Assembly: GCA_001802125.1 (NCBI GenBank)
Contig: MGZK01000132.1
Location: 1-64,000 of the forward strand
Origin: Geobacteraceae bacterium GWC2_55_20
GTDB lineage: Bacteria; Desulfobacterota; Desulfuromonadia; Geobacterales; Pseudopelobacteraceae
Direction: 5' to 3'
DNA: 64,000 bases
Positions 27,089-36,070 of this stretch are shown piece after piece. Position numbers and translations under genes: made by a program. Position 1 is the first letter of the stretch; each line of letters opens with the position of its first letter. The notes beneath the pieces are model-generated. The model had not been told where the DNA came from and did no database searches. It was given only the letters and a program-made list of their open reading frames with translations.

Positions 27089-27439
27089 ATGAACGGAATT
27101 CCTGAAGAGCATCTGCTGATGCGAATATTCATTGGTGAAAGTGATCGTTTTAAACACATGCCGCTATACGAGGCACTGCTGGAGATGCTCAGAAGTGAAG
27201 GCATTGCCGGGGCAACGGTCCTGCGCGGAGTATGCGGTTTCGGCGCCAACCGGCTCTGTCACACCCAGAAACTGCTGGACCTGTCCGCCGATCTGCCGTT
27301 AGTCGTCGAGGTGGTGGATATCAGGGATAAAATAGATGCCGTCATGCCCCGCGTCGATGAGATGGTCAACGGCGGCATGATCACGCTGGAAAAAGTAACC
27401 GTGATCCGTCACTCCGGCAATAGAAATAAACAACAATAA
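27089..27439 (+). CDS. DUF190 family (PII-like) protein
   Basis: A 116-residue cytoplasmic protein. The pattern LLMRIFIGESDRFKHMPLYEALLEML, then GIAGATVLRGVCGFG and LPLVVEVVDIRDKI, is the DUF190 family, which has a PII-like trimeric fold. DUF190 genes frequently follow crcB and may bind ligand or the channel; the biochemical role is not established. Translation starts at 27089 after a short leader with GGGG. It shares the transcript with crcB. Confidence 0.9.
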   Translation: MNGIPEEHLLMRIFIGESDRFKHMPLYEALLEMLRSEGIAGATVLRGVCGFGANRLCHTQKLLDLSADLPLVVEVVDIRDKIDAVMPRVDEMVNGGMITLEKVTVIRHSGNRNKQQ

Positions 27440-27454
27440 CCCGAAAGCAAAAAT

Positions 27455-29122
27455 ATGTTTCGTCATTTCACAAACAACAGCAGCATCGTCATCACTACAC
27501 TGTTTCTGGGAGTCTTGGGCCTGCTTTCCGGAACCGGACTATGCAGTCCGCTGGAATCCGCCAAGCCGACACCGCGTCATGAAAGCACCAATGTCATCCT
27601 GATATCCCTGCAATGCCTACGGGCAGACCATTTGGGCGTTTATGGATACAAGCGCAATATCAGCGACAACATCGATGCCTTGGCAAAACAATCGGCTGTG
27701 TTTGATGACGCCATATCTCAGGCGAATCTGACACCGGTGGCACAGATGAGCGTGCTGACCTCAAAGTATCCACGCGTCAACGGCATGGTTTCTTTTGAAG
27801 TTGCCAAAGACATGGTCACATCACGCACGTTGCCCGAGATTCTGAAATATTACGGTTATACAACCGCCGCAACCATAAGCTCTCCCGAGTTTTTCATGCG
27901 CTTTGACACCGAGTCGGGTGCATTGATCAACCCCGGCGATGTTTTCTCACGCTCTTTCGATTACTATGGGCGAACTGCGCGTGGTCCACAAGGCACCAGC
28001 ATCAGGGTTGCGCCAACCGATGCCTTTCAGTGGCTGAAAGGAAACAAGGACAAAAAGTTTTTTCTCTGGATCGGCAGCGGACTGCTGCACATGCCCTACT
28101 CCGCGGAGGTTCCGCAACCATACCAGACCATGTTCGATGCTCCCGGCTATGTGCCATTCTGGAAACGCCTCCCCGGTTTGGACGAAGATGTCTCGTGGGG
28201 TGACAACCCCGAATATGACATTTTTTCAAGGGTATATCGCAATGATTTCTATTGGGGATTCAAACCGATTTATCATTTGAACGAAGACGATCTTAAATAT
28301 GTCAACGGCCGCTACGATGCAGGAGTTTACTATACAGACCTATACGTCGGCGAACTGCTTAAGCTATTGGATGATCTGGAACTGAAAGAAAAAACCCTGA
28401 TAGTTCTACAGTCCATGCATGGTGACGACCTGGGTGAACACGGCATTTTTTTCCACTACGACGTAACCGAACCGGTCATCAAAAATGCTTTGATAATGCG
28501 TTTTCCAAACGGAGAATTCGGTGGAAGGCGTGTTTCGGAGCAGGTTCAAGGACTTGACGTAATGCCCACCATTCTTAATTACCTTGACATACCAGTTCCT
28601 CACGACGCTCAGGGGAAAAGTGTTATTCCCCTTGTCAGGGGTGATAAAGACGCCACGGGTAGCGAATATGTCTTCATCGATAGAATGCCATGGTGGGAAT
28701 ACACCCTCAGCAAATGGTACCTGGAGCTACAGAACGCCAGCGGCGCCAAGTTCTCTCCGGTGGAAAGCGCAAAGTTAAAGGAATACCGGGATCTGCTGCA
28801 AACCAGCTTTGACAAACTGGGTTATCCGCCAGGCGATATCGCTGTACGGACCGGAGAGTGGAAGTTGATCCTGCGCATGAACAGGGACATTCTGGAAAAA
28901 GTATCGTGGTGGCGTTTCATAACCGGCACATTGCAACCGGTTGAGGAGCTGGAGCTATACGACTTGAAGAACGATCCTGGCGAATATATCAATGTCGCGC
29001 ATAAGCACCCGAATATTGTAGCCCAACTGAAAAGCAAGCTATTGGATTGGAACTCCAGGGTGGAAGGACAAAAGGCTGTTTACAAAAAGAGCGACAAGCG
29101 CTACATCATCCCCTACCCGTAG
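27455..29122 (+). CDS. Sulfatase-fold protein with degenerate metal site (probable pseudoenzyme)
   Basis: A 555-residue secreted protein (signal segment IVITTLFLGVLGLLSGTG). The family framework is clear: NVILISLQCLRADHLGVYGY, GLDVMPTILNYLDI and a C-terminal DLKNDPGE. Key residues are changed: the usual metal ligand Asp in 'SLDxLRADH' is Gln, and 'SDHGxxLGEHG' reads SMHGDDLGEHG, so a second ligand Asp is Met. The formylglycine Cys region reads LTPVAQMSVLTS, without Cys. It is likely not a canonical hydrolase and may instead bind or scaffold. It differs from the first sulfatase (25023), which keeps its metal ligands. Confidence 0.8.
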   Translation: MFRHFTNNSSIVITTLFLGVLGLLSGTGLCSPLESAKPTPRHESTNVILISLQCLRADHLGVYGYKRNISDNIDALAKQSAVFDDAISQANLTPVAQMSVLTSKYPRVNGMVSFEVAKDMVTSRTLPEILKYYGYTTAATISSPEFFMRFDTESGALINPGDVFSRSFDYYGRTARGPQGTSIRVAPTDAFQWLKGNKDKKFFLWIGSGLLHMPYSAEVPQPYQTMFDAPGYVPFWKRLPGLDEDVSWGDNPEYDIFSRVYRNDFYWGFKPIYHLNEDDLKYVNGRYDAGVYYTDLYVGELLKLLDDLELKEKTLIVLQSMHGDDLGEHGIFFHYDVTEPVIKNALIMRFPNGEFGGRRVSEQVQGLDVMPTILNYLDIPVPHDAQGKSVIPLVRGDKDATGSEYVFIDRMPWWEYTLSKWYLELQNASGAKFSPVESAKLKEYRDLLQTSFDKLGYPPGDIAVRTGEWKLILRMNRDILEKVSWWRFITGTLQPVEELELYDLKNDPGEYINVAHKHPNIVAQLKSKLLDWNSRVEGQKAVYKKSDKRYIIPYP

Positions 29123-29293
29123 GGTAAACTCGTTTCCAATTCAGCCAACTACTGAAGTGAAGTAACTGACTACGATTCAATGCTGTTTTGTAAGCCGGAG
29201 GCAATTTGCTGCGTTCCTCTGAAAGAATACTGCTTCGTTAACGCGTATATTCTGTCCAGAAGGGTCAAATCAGAATTGAGTATAGTGGGTAAC

Positions 29294-31780
29294 ATGAAAA
29301 CCAATTTTCCGGCATGGCTATATATCAACCTTTTGTCTTCATTATTTTTCCTGCAATTTCCTGCGATCTCCCATGCCCAGACACTGGACAAGGACACCGT
29401 CTGGCAGGGGCAAGTCAAGGTAAGTGAAGATATTCTTGTGCCAAAGGGGATCACGCTCACGATCAGGCCCGGCACATCCGTCAAGGTTGCGGTTGCGGAA
29501 AGCACGAAGACCGACCCGGAGTACATGTCGCCATTGACTGAGATCACGATCCGCGGGACTCTCAGGGTTGAAGGGACCTCGAAAGAACCGGTCGTTTTTT
29601 CCGGAGAAGACAACAAAACCGGAAATTGGGCAGGAATTGTGATCGACCGCGGAGTTGCGGTGATGGACTGTTTCAGCATTAAAAATGCGGAAACGGGCAT
29701 CAATTCCCTGGACGGCAACCTGCGCATGAATGAAGCCGTCATCCGTGACAACCGTTACGGGTTGGTGCTTCAGGGGAGCAGAAGTGACACATTGCAGGAA
29801 AATTCCCTGATAACAGGCAATGACTATGGAGTATTCACTCTCCAGGGCGCTCATCTTGTCACAAAATCATCCAGACTGTCCGGCAACCGGAAAAGAGACA
29901 GTTTCACCGCAACAGCAAAAGAGTTCCCCTCCCCTCCCGGTTTCAAAGTAACCGAAAGCCAGCCGGTCAGCAGACGCTACCAGGACGAGGTCTTCCGTGG
30001 CGACATGGTATGGCAGGGGCGCATAGAAGTGGCGGGAACCATCCGGGTGCCGCACGGAAGCAGGCTGATCATAATGCCGGGCACGGTTGTCGAGTTTTTC
30101 AAGAAAGACACCAATGGCGACGGTATCGGCGAAAATGGGCTCATGATACAGGGTCGCCTGGTGGCAAAAGGAACCAAAGAAGAGCCGATCGTGTTTCGCT
30201 CGGCGGAAAAAGACAAATCCATGGGTGACTGGGACTCGGTCAACATCATGGACAGCGCCGGGGGACAGAATCTGATCGAGAATTGCCTGATCCAACATGC
30301 CTACCGTGGGCTCCACTTCCACTTTTCAAATGTCGCCGTATATGATTCGCACATCACCGGTAACTACCGTGGAATCCAGTTCCAGGAGTCACAGGTGGAT
30401 ATGAAAGGCAACTATCTGTACGGGAATAAAAGCGGTGTTCAGGGACGCGATTCCGACCTGGTGTTCACCGGTAACACTCTGATGAACAACTATGTGGGAG
30501 CCAACTTCTTCCGCGCCACCATTAGCGCAATCGGCAACAGGATTGTTGACAACTGGAAAGAGGGCTTGAGAATCCGCGAAGGCGTCTCCACGTTACGGGA
30601 GAATCTGATCGACGGCAACCGCCAGGGGCTATTGCTGGCCGATATGTTTTATGGTTCCTATAATCGTAACAGCTTCACCAACAACCTGGAAACCGGGCTC
30701 GCGGTCAGGAATGCGGACAATATCGAGGTCTCGGGAAATATTATTGTTTCAAACGGAATCAACGGCTTGAATATTCAGGACTCCAGGTTCCTCGTTAAAG
30801 GCAACCAGATCACCGACAATGCCGAACGCGGCATCGGCGTTCAGTCATTTGACGGTCTGATTACGGAGAATAACCTTGCCGCCAACGGAATCTACGCCAT
30901 TGACCTGGACGGTCCCGGTAACGTGGCCGCTCCCGCCAACTGGTGGGGAACGGATGAGCCCGCCAAGGTAATCCTCGACAAGAGAAGAGAGCCATCCAGA
31001 GGCAGCGTTTCCCACGAAAAAGCCAGCGACAGTCCGCTCCGGTTCACCTGGCCATTACATACGATATCTTCGGATACGACCTGGCGTGGAGAGATTTTCA
31101 TCAGCGGCAACACTTCCGTGATGAATAACGCAACCCTGAAAATTATGCCTGGAACCACGGTCAGGTTTGCACATGACATCGGCTTGCTAATTAAAGGCAG
31201 GATGCTTGCAGAGGGAAAACCGGAACAGAGAATCGTCTTCACATCGGTTGACAAGAAAGCGGCTTCGGAGTGGGATGAAATCCAGCTCGAATATGCAACC
31301 GGAAGCGTGATTTCCAACTGTGTATTCGAATATGCGACCTGGGGGCTTCACAGCCACTTCACCAACCTGACCGTCTCAAACAGCCATTTCACCAATAACT
31401 TCGGAGGCATGAGATTCAGAAGCGGACCGGTTGTGATAAAAGGATCCGTTTTCGAGCACAATTCGATCGGCATCAGGTCGTATATCGGCAATGCAGTCAT
31501 CAGGGACAACGTCATCACCAAAAATGAAACCGGCATTTTCGTCAGGGAAAAGGGCGGCGGGCTGTCGATCACCAGCAACAACATATTCGATAACAGCAAT
31601 TACAACCTCAGGGTGGGCGACTTCAACAACGAAGACGTGCCGGCACGGGACAACTGGTGGGGAAACAGTGAGCCGCTTGCCACCATTTTTGACGGCAGGA
31701 GCGAACCGGGAATCGGCAATGTGCTATTCGAACCGTTCAGCAGGGAGCCGTTCAGGACCGGCACGGGGACATCTCCATGA
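29294..31780 (+). CDS. Secreted right-handed beta-helix protein with three repeated modules
   Basis: Starts at the ATG at 29294 (MKTNFPAWLYINLLS) after a signal peptide ending PAISHAQ; the ORF track begins further upstream, where no ribosome-binding site is seen. The 828-residue protein repeats a module three times. Each opens with DTVWQG, DMVWQG or DTTWRG, then a strand and PGT (RPGTSVKV, MPGTVVEF, MPGTTVRF), then many NosD/PbH1-like beta-helix coils (ENSLITGNDYGV, DNWKEGLRIREG). Each module ends with ANWWGTDEPA or DNWWGNSEPL-type blocks. Such helices act as polysaccharide lyases, epimerases or surface binding proteins; no catalytic triad is recognised. Overlaps the next gene by four bases. 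Confidence 0.82.
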   Translation: MKTNFPAWLYINLLSSLFFLQFPAISHAQTLDKDTVWQGQVKVSEDILVPKGITLTIRPGTSVKVAVAESTKTDPEYMSPLTEITIRGTLRVEGTSKEPVVFSGEDNKTGNWAGIVIDRGVAVMDCFSIKNAETGINSLDGNLRMNEAVIRDNRYGLVLQGSRSDTLQENSLITGNDYGVFTLQGAHLVTKSSRLSGNRKRDSFTATAKEFPSPPGFKVTESQPVSRRYQDEVFRGDMVWQGRIEVAGTIRVPHGSRLIIMPGTVVEFFKKDTNGDGIGENGLMIQGRLVAKGTKEEPIVFRSAEKDKSMGDWDSVNIMDSAGGQNLIENCLIQHAYRGLHFHFSNVAVYDSHITGNYRGIQFQESQVDMKGNYLYGNKSGVQGRDSDLVFTGNTLMNNYVGANFFRATISAIGNRIVDNWKEGLRIREGVSTLRENLIDGNRQGLLLADMFYGSYNRNSFTNNLETGLAVRNADNIEVSGNIIVSNGINGLNIQDSRFLVKGNQITDNAERGIGVQSFDGLITENNLAANGIYAIDLDGPGNVAAPANWWGTDEPAKVILDKRREPSRGSVSHEKASDSPLRFTWPLHTISSDTTWRGEIFISGNTSVMNNATLKIMPGTTVRFAHDIGLLIKGRMLAEGKPEQRIVFTSVDKKAASEWDEIQLEYATGSVISNCVFEYATWGLHSHFTNLTVSNSHFTNNFGGMRFRSGPVVIKGSVFEHNSIGIRSYIGNAVIRDNVITKNETGIFVREKGGGLSITSNNIFDNSNYNLRVGDFNNEDVPARDNWWGNSEPLATIFDGRSEPGIGNVLFEPFSREPFRTGTGTSP

Positions 31781-32463
31781 AACTGTTGAATTTCACTCTG
31801 CTGACGCTGGTATTTGTTTTTTGCCTGACTGACGCATTCGCCGGGAATGCAGCGCTTAAAGCAAATATCAAGGATATCAATGGCAAACCGGTTGCGGGCG
31901 TCAAGTTATTTCTGTACGAAAGCACCAATGTGCGCAAGCCGGCCGATTTTATTTCAGTCCGGTCCGATGAAGGTGGCCGGACGGTAATAACCGCGCCAAA
32001 AGGGCGATACTGGGCAGTTGCCAGGCTGAAAAAGGATGCACTGTACGGCCCGCTGATGCCGGGAGACAAACACTCGGGCGAACCTGTCGAAATTGACTTA
32101 TCCGAAAACACGGAAATTGAATTTATTGTGGCGGATATCCTGGAGGTCGGGCAGAAGAAGCGCACCGACAACTCCGATACGGTCAGAGTGCGGGGGCGAA
32201 TCCTTGACAAGGACGGCAAGCCGGTTCCAAATGCCTACGCCTTTGCAAACGCTACTAAAGAAATCGAATATATCCCTGAATACCTCTCGGCCTGGACTGA
32301 TGAAAATGGCAACTACACGCTTTATCTTCCGGCCGGCGGCAGATTTTTTGTAGGCAGCGCACTGAAATACCCGCCGCCGCCAACACCGGCCCTGCTAAAG
32401 GAGTTTGTTCCCAATGCCACAAAATCAGATATTGTCACGGATATTCAATTAATAGTATACTAA
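31777..32463 (+). CDS. Secreted carboxypeptidase-regulatory-like (Ig-like) protein
   Basis: A 228-residue protein with a signal peptide (LLTLVFVFCLTDAFA). Two repeats of the CarboxypepD_reg fold are visible: ANIKDINGKPVAGVKLFLYE near the start, and VRGRILDKDGKPVPNAYAFA about residue 132. This fold is a beta-sandwich used for binding or as a spacer in exported proteins. It starts on the ATGA overlap with the beta-helix gene, so the two products are made together and may act together at the cell surface. No enzymatic motif is present. Confidence 0.78.
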   Translation: MKLLNFTLLTLVFVFCLTDAFAGNAALKANIKDINGKPVAGVKLFLYESTNVRKPADFISVRSDEGGRTVITAPKGRYWAVARLKKDALYGPLMPGDKHSGEPVEIDLSENTEIEFIVADILEVGQKKRTDNSDTVRVRGRILDKDGKPVPNAYAFANATKEIEYIPEYLSAWTDENGNYTLYLPAGGRFFVGSALKYPPPPTPALLKEFVPNATKSDIVTDIQLIVY

Positions 32464-32527
32464 AACAGTGTGTATATAGAGCTGGCAGTTATTCCTTTAG
32501 ACCGTTGCAGACCGATGGGAGTTATTC

Positions 32528-33085
32528 ATGAAAAAAATCGTTTCACTTGTTATTCTGGTAACAGTTTTGGCTACAGTTCAAATTGCATCAGCCTGTGTCG
32601 GCAAAACAATCCATCTGGGTATATCCAACTCCCCCAACGAACTCCTGCTGGCCGAAATGGCCTCACTACTGATCACCGAGCGAACCGGCTCTTCGGTAAA
32701 AGTTGATGTGTACAAGGACTCCAAGGAGCTCTACAGCGCCGTAAGAAAGGGTAATGTCAATGTAATAATCGAAAAACCCGGCCGTGCGCTTGAAGTTCTC
32801 GGCAAACAGAAAGCGGCCGGCTCCTCGGCATTTGATTTTGTAAAAAGCGAATACCGCAAGAGCATGAACATGGTTTGGCTTGAGCCTATCGGGGGCAGCC
32901 AGCAATATGCGTCGGTGCTGACTGTCGATACACTCTCCAACTATCCGGCGCTTCCTAAACTGCTGAATAAACTTTCCGGCGTTCTGAATAACGATACCTA
33001 TGCAAAACTGCTGAAAACCGTTGATTCATCCGATAAAGCCAGGAAGGTTGCAAAGGATTTTCTCAAGGGCAAGAAGCTGATATAG
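32528..33085 (+). CDS. Small periplasmic substrate-binding-like protein (OpuAC-like), orphan
   Basis: A 185-residue protein with signal peptide (VILVTVLATVQIASA). The mature part, HLGISNSPNELLLAEMASLL and DSKELYSAVRKGNVNVIIE, looks like OpuAC-type ABC substrate-binding domains but is much shorter than the usual 280-300 residues. No ABC permease or ATPase is found nearby, so it is an orphan binding domain. A GGGAG ribosome-binding site lies before the ATG. The next gene encodes a ResB-like membrane protein after three bases, so the two are likely co-translated. The ligand cannot be predicted. Confidence 0.65.
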   Translation: MKKIVSLVILVTVLATVQIASACVGKTIHLGISNSPNELLLAEMASLLITERTGSSVKVDVYKDSKELYSAVRKGNVNVIIEKPGRALEVLGKQKAAGSSAFDFVKSEYRKSMNMVWLEPIGGSQQYASVLTVDTLSNYPALPKLLNKLSGVLNNDTYAKLLKTVDSSDKARKVAKDFLKGKKLI

Positions 33086-33088
33086 AAA

Positions 33089-34009
33089 ATGTCCGTAACC
33101 GGGAAGTCCAACAAACTGTTTGCCTGGGCGGCTTCAACGGAATGTGCCGTAGTGCTTTTTCTGGCAATTGCCGCTGTCGCCATTCCGGGAACTTTCACGG
33201 AAGACAGGAGCATCTACACCAGTGCGCCGTTTCTGATGCTGCTCGGATTTTTCGGTCTAAACCTGATACTCTGCACTATCAAGAGACGTAAAAGTATATC
33301 CGTACCTGTACTGGTAATGCATGGCGGAGTGCTGCTGACCCTGGCGGGATGCATTGCCACATCATTCGGCTATGTGGCTACCATCAATATCTACGAGGGC
33401 ACCTCGGCAAACAGGTTTTACCGGTGGGACAGGAAGGAAGACGTCGATCTGGGCTTTGAACTGCTCGTAAAAAAGATCAATACCGAATACTATCCGATCC
33501 CGGTCAAGGTGGGCGTTTTAAAGGGGCGGCAAAAAGACAAACTGTTCGTTCTCAAGACCGGTGATGATTTCGAATACGACGGCTACCGTATCAAGGTGGA
33601 ATCACTGGAACCGGTCACGGAACACCTGAAACTCTCCGTTTATCAACGGGACACCAGGATCGGCACTTACATTACATCAGGCCCGTCAGACCTTCCACCA
33701 GGTTTTCCATACACGTTCGCTCTGGTTGCTTTTCAAAATCCACGACTGAAGAGATTGTGGGTAGATCTGGACATAAACCAGAATTCAACTAAAATGGCGG
33801 GTGGCACTTCCGAAGTAAACGGCCCTTTCAAATGGAACGGGCTCTATTTTTATCACACCCAGGTCGCCAGAGATCCCAGCGGCGCTCCATATGCGGGCAT
33901 TCAAATAGTTCGTGACCCGGGCCGCCCGGTTGTTTTTGCCGGTTTCGCGGTAATGGGACTGGGATCGTTCTTATCATTCAAACGGCGCTTTTCAAGGAAG
34001 ACTCAATGA
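33089..34009 (+). CDS. ResB-like membrane protein (cytochrome c biogenesis family)
   Basis: A 306-residue protein with membrane helices near residues 15-32, 44-62 and 75-95 and a C-terminal one (about 278-295). The pattern STECAVVLFLAIAAVAIPG, then YTSAPFLMLLGFFGLNLILC and VLVMHGGVLLTLAG, is that of ResB/CcsB1 N-terminal regions. A periplasmic domain follows. ResB works with CcsA (ResC) to attach heme to c-type cytochromes, but no CcsA or thioredoxin ResA is present here, so this may be a specialised or accessory ResB. Its stop overlaps the next ORF (ATGA). Confidence 0.75.
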   Translation: MSVTGKSNKLFAWAASTECAVVLFLAIAAVAIPGTFTEDRSIYTSAPFLMLLGFFGLNLILCTIKRRKSISVPVLVMHGGVLLTLAGCIATSFGYVATINIYEGTSANRFYRWDRKEDVDLGFELLVKKINTEYYPIPVKVGVLKGRQKDKLFVLKTGDDFEYDGYRIKVESLEPVTEHLKLSVYQRDTRIGTYITSGPSDLPPGFPYTFALVAFQNPRLKRLWVDLDINQNSTKMAGGTSEVNGPFKWNGLYFYHTQVARDPSGAPYAGIQIVRDPGRPVVFAGFAVMGLGSFLSFKRRFSRKTQ

Positions 34010-34119
34010 AAAATAATACTTCGGCCGGCAACTCGAACAAACCGGCTGTTTCAACAGTAATTGTCACTACCGGTTCTTTGGTCTCGGGAAATGGCGATAG
34101 CGAGAGCACATGTTCCTGA
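34006..34119 (+). CDS. Unannotated 37-residue peptide, candidate precursor peptide
   Basis: Too short for the supplied ORF track; I found it by reading between genes. The ATG at 34006 overlaps the ResB-like stop (ATGA) and its stop overlaps the permease start by ten bases. A strong AAGGA lies seven bases before the ATG. The peptide is rich in Ser, Thr, Gly and Asn, has a single Cys, and ends STCS. It lies in the same operon as a PqqD-like chaperone and radical SAM/SPASM enzyme, so it is a candidate substrate. The alternative, a small coupling ORF that lifts translation of the permease, fits the overlaps equally well. Confidence 0.45.
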   Translation: MKNNTSAGNSNKPAVSTVIVTTGSLVSGNGDSESTCS

Positions 34120-36011
34120 ACCGCTTCAAATCGAAACCTAAAGACGAGTGCCAGATACACGGAAGCCACGGCAGTCATGGCAACTGGATGCTGGCCGGCA
34201 TGACCCTGGCGTCTCTGGCCCTGATGGTGTGGCACCTGAAAGTCTACGGACCAAGCGGACATGCGGTAACAGCCGGCGAGGGACCGGATTCGTTCACGGC
34301 CCTTCTGGGAAAAGAGATCTGGGATCTGCTGTTCAACAAACACGGAATCATATCTGAACTGCGCGATGTGCTGCCGTACTTCATCGTGGGAGTTCTTCTC
34401 GCCGGTTACCTGAGGACTTTCAAGGTGGCCGTGAAACTGCAGGCCACACTCAGAAAATACGGCATAGCCAGCGTATTCCTGGCGTCATTCATAGGTATAA
34501 TAACCCCGCTGTGCGCCTGCGGCACACTGACGACCGCGATCAGCCTGCTCTTCGCCGGTATCCCTCTGGCCCCGGTCATGTCCCTGATGGTCACGTCCCC
34601 GCTGCTGAGCCCTTCAACCTACCTGATCACGCTTAACGATCTCGGCCCGGAGTGGACCGCCATCAGGACAATTTCCGCCTATATGATGGGAGTTTTCGCC
34701 GGACTGGTCACTTACCAGATGAGCAAACGACCCGGTTTCCAGAAAAACGAAATTTTCATTGAGGGCGCCATCATCAGGGGCGATTTCCATGACGACGACT
34801 ACCCGGACGAACGCCTCAGATGCAACTGCAGAAGGAACTTCGGCAATCGCGTGGCGGTCAACTCCGGCAACAAGTTCCTGGTTTTCCTGGCCAAATCATC
34901 GGAGATGCTCTGGACGGTCGGCAAATACATCCTGGTCGGAGTCGTGGTCGGGGCGGTTGTCGAGCGCTATATGCCGACAAACTGGATCTATAATTTCTTC
35001 GGCCGCAAGGATCCGCTGAGCATCGTCTGGATAACGCTGGCGTCGGTGCCGATGTTTCTTCACCAGGTCAGCGCCTCCAGCATCCTATCGCACATCAAGA
35101 GCGCCCTGGACGGCACTCTTGACGGCGGAGCGGCGCTGGCGTTCATGGTCGGCGGACCGGTAACGGCAGTGCCGACCATGGTGCTGTTCTGGACTTTTTT
35201 CAGGAAGCGGGTATTCGTACTTTACATGTTCGTCTGCCTCAGCGGTACCCTGCTGATAGCATACACTTTCCAGCTGTTGATCTTCGTACCGGGCGTTGAC
35301 CTCGGCAATCCGCTGATGAAGGACGTCAGCTCCATTTCGGGCGGTTCCTCGGCCATTATCAGCAAGAGCGGTTCCAATGCAAGAATGGTGATGGACCCGA
35401 ATGGCAAAGGGGTAATCGCAACCTACACCAACGACGTGGATGGACATGGCGCGATTGTGTTCGACGCGTCCCCCGCCCGTTTCCGCAACATATCGCCAAA
35501 CGCTACCGACAACCGGAAATACATCCTCAATATCGCCGACTGGCTGGAACAGAGTGTAAATTCCCAGCCTCAAAAGCGTATCCTGGTCTACAGTCTTTCC
35601 GGAACGGCCCCACTGGAGGCTTCCCTTCCGGATGAACTCGCCAGAACCGGCTTCACCGTCAAAACTGCCGGCAGAAAAGATACTCCAAGGATAACCGAGC
35701 GTCTGCTGGCTGACTACAGTCAACTCTGGCTGTTCTTTGACGGCGCCGGTCCCGCCGGCTTAAGCAGTGAAGAACTGGCGCTGGTTGCCGGGCATAATGA
35801 AAAAAGCAAGGGGATGCTGATAGTGGCCTCCGCCGCAACAACTGACAATGCGGTTGAACAGCCGGCCAACGGCCTGGCATCCCGTTACGGGATACACTTC
35901 GGAGACAGAGCCAACAATGAGGGGAGACTGGAAGTTTCGGTAGCCTCCAGCCTGCTGGGCCGGACTTCGGAACTTCTGGGCACTCTGCTAAAACTCGTGA
36001 ACAAGGCTTGA
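34110..36011 (+). CDS. ArsP/DUF318-type permease with extra soluble C-terminal domain
   Basis: A 633-residue protein. After a His-rich N-terminal stretch (DECQIHGSHGSHG), about ten membrane helices follow. The family motif TPLCACGTLTTAISLLFAG (about residue 133) is the CxC-containing signature of ArsP_1/SO_0444-type metal or metalloid efflux permeases. A loop with LRCNCRRN (about residue 238) carries a second CxC. From about residue 410 the protein has a soluble domain of about 220 residues that includes VMDPNGKGVIATYTNDVDGH; its fold is not recognised. Permeases of this type export copper/zinc or methylated arsenicals. Operon position suggests transport of a metal or metalloid species handled by the radical-SAM locus, as inference. 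Confidence 0.75.
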   Translation: MFLNRFKSKPKDECQIHGSHGSHGNWMLAGMTLASLALMVWHLKVYGPSGHAVTAGEGPDSFTALLGKEIWDLLFNKHGIISELRDVLPYFIVGVLLAGYLRTFKVAVKLQATLRKYGIASVFLASFIGIITPLCACGTLTTAISLLFAGIPLAPVMSLMVTSPLLSPSTYLITLNDLGPEWTAIRTISAYMMGVFAGLVTYQMSKRPGFQKNEIFIEGAIIRGDFHDDDYPDERLRCNCRRNFGNRVAVNSGNKFLVFLAKSSEMLWTVGKYILVGVVVGAVVERYMPTNWIYNFFGRKDPLSIVWITLASVPMFLHQVSASSILSHIKSALDGTLDGGAALAFMVGGPVTAVPTMVLFWTFFRKRVFVLYMFVCLSGTLLIAYTFQLLIFVPGVDLGNPLMKDVSSISGGSSAIISKSGSNARMVMDPNGKGVIATYTNDVDGHGAIVFDASPARFRNISPNATDNRKYILNIADWLEQSVNSQPQKRILVYSLSGTAPLEASLPDELARTGFTVKTAGRKDTPRITERLLADYSQLWLFFDGAGPAGLSSEELALVAGHNEKSKGMLIVASAATTDNAVEQPANGLASRYGIHFGDRANNEGRLEVSVASSLLGRTSELLGTLLKLVNKA

Positions 36012-36070
36012 CAGATATGGACCAAAATCAACGCGTTTCGATGCGGTGACACTTTAAGCGGGAGGACATT

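Noticed and set aside
34117-34203. In-frame continuation past the TGA of the 37-residue ORF as a selenocysteine codon (27 further codons to the next stop)
   Set aside because: There is a selenium-type transporter nearby, but no stem-loop was visible just after the TGA and the extra residues look like out-of-frame permease sequence.
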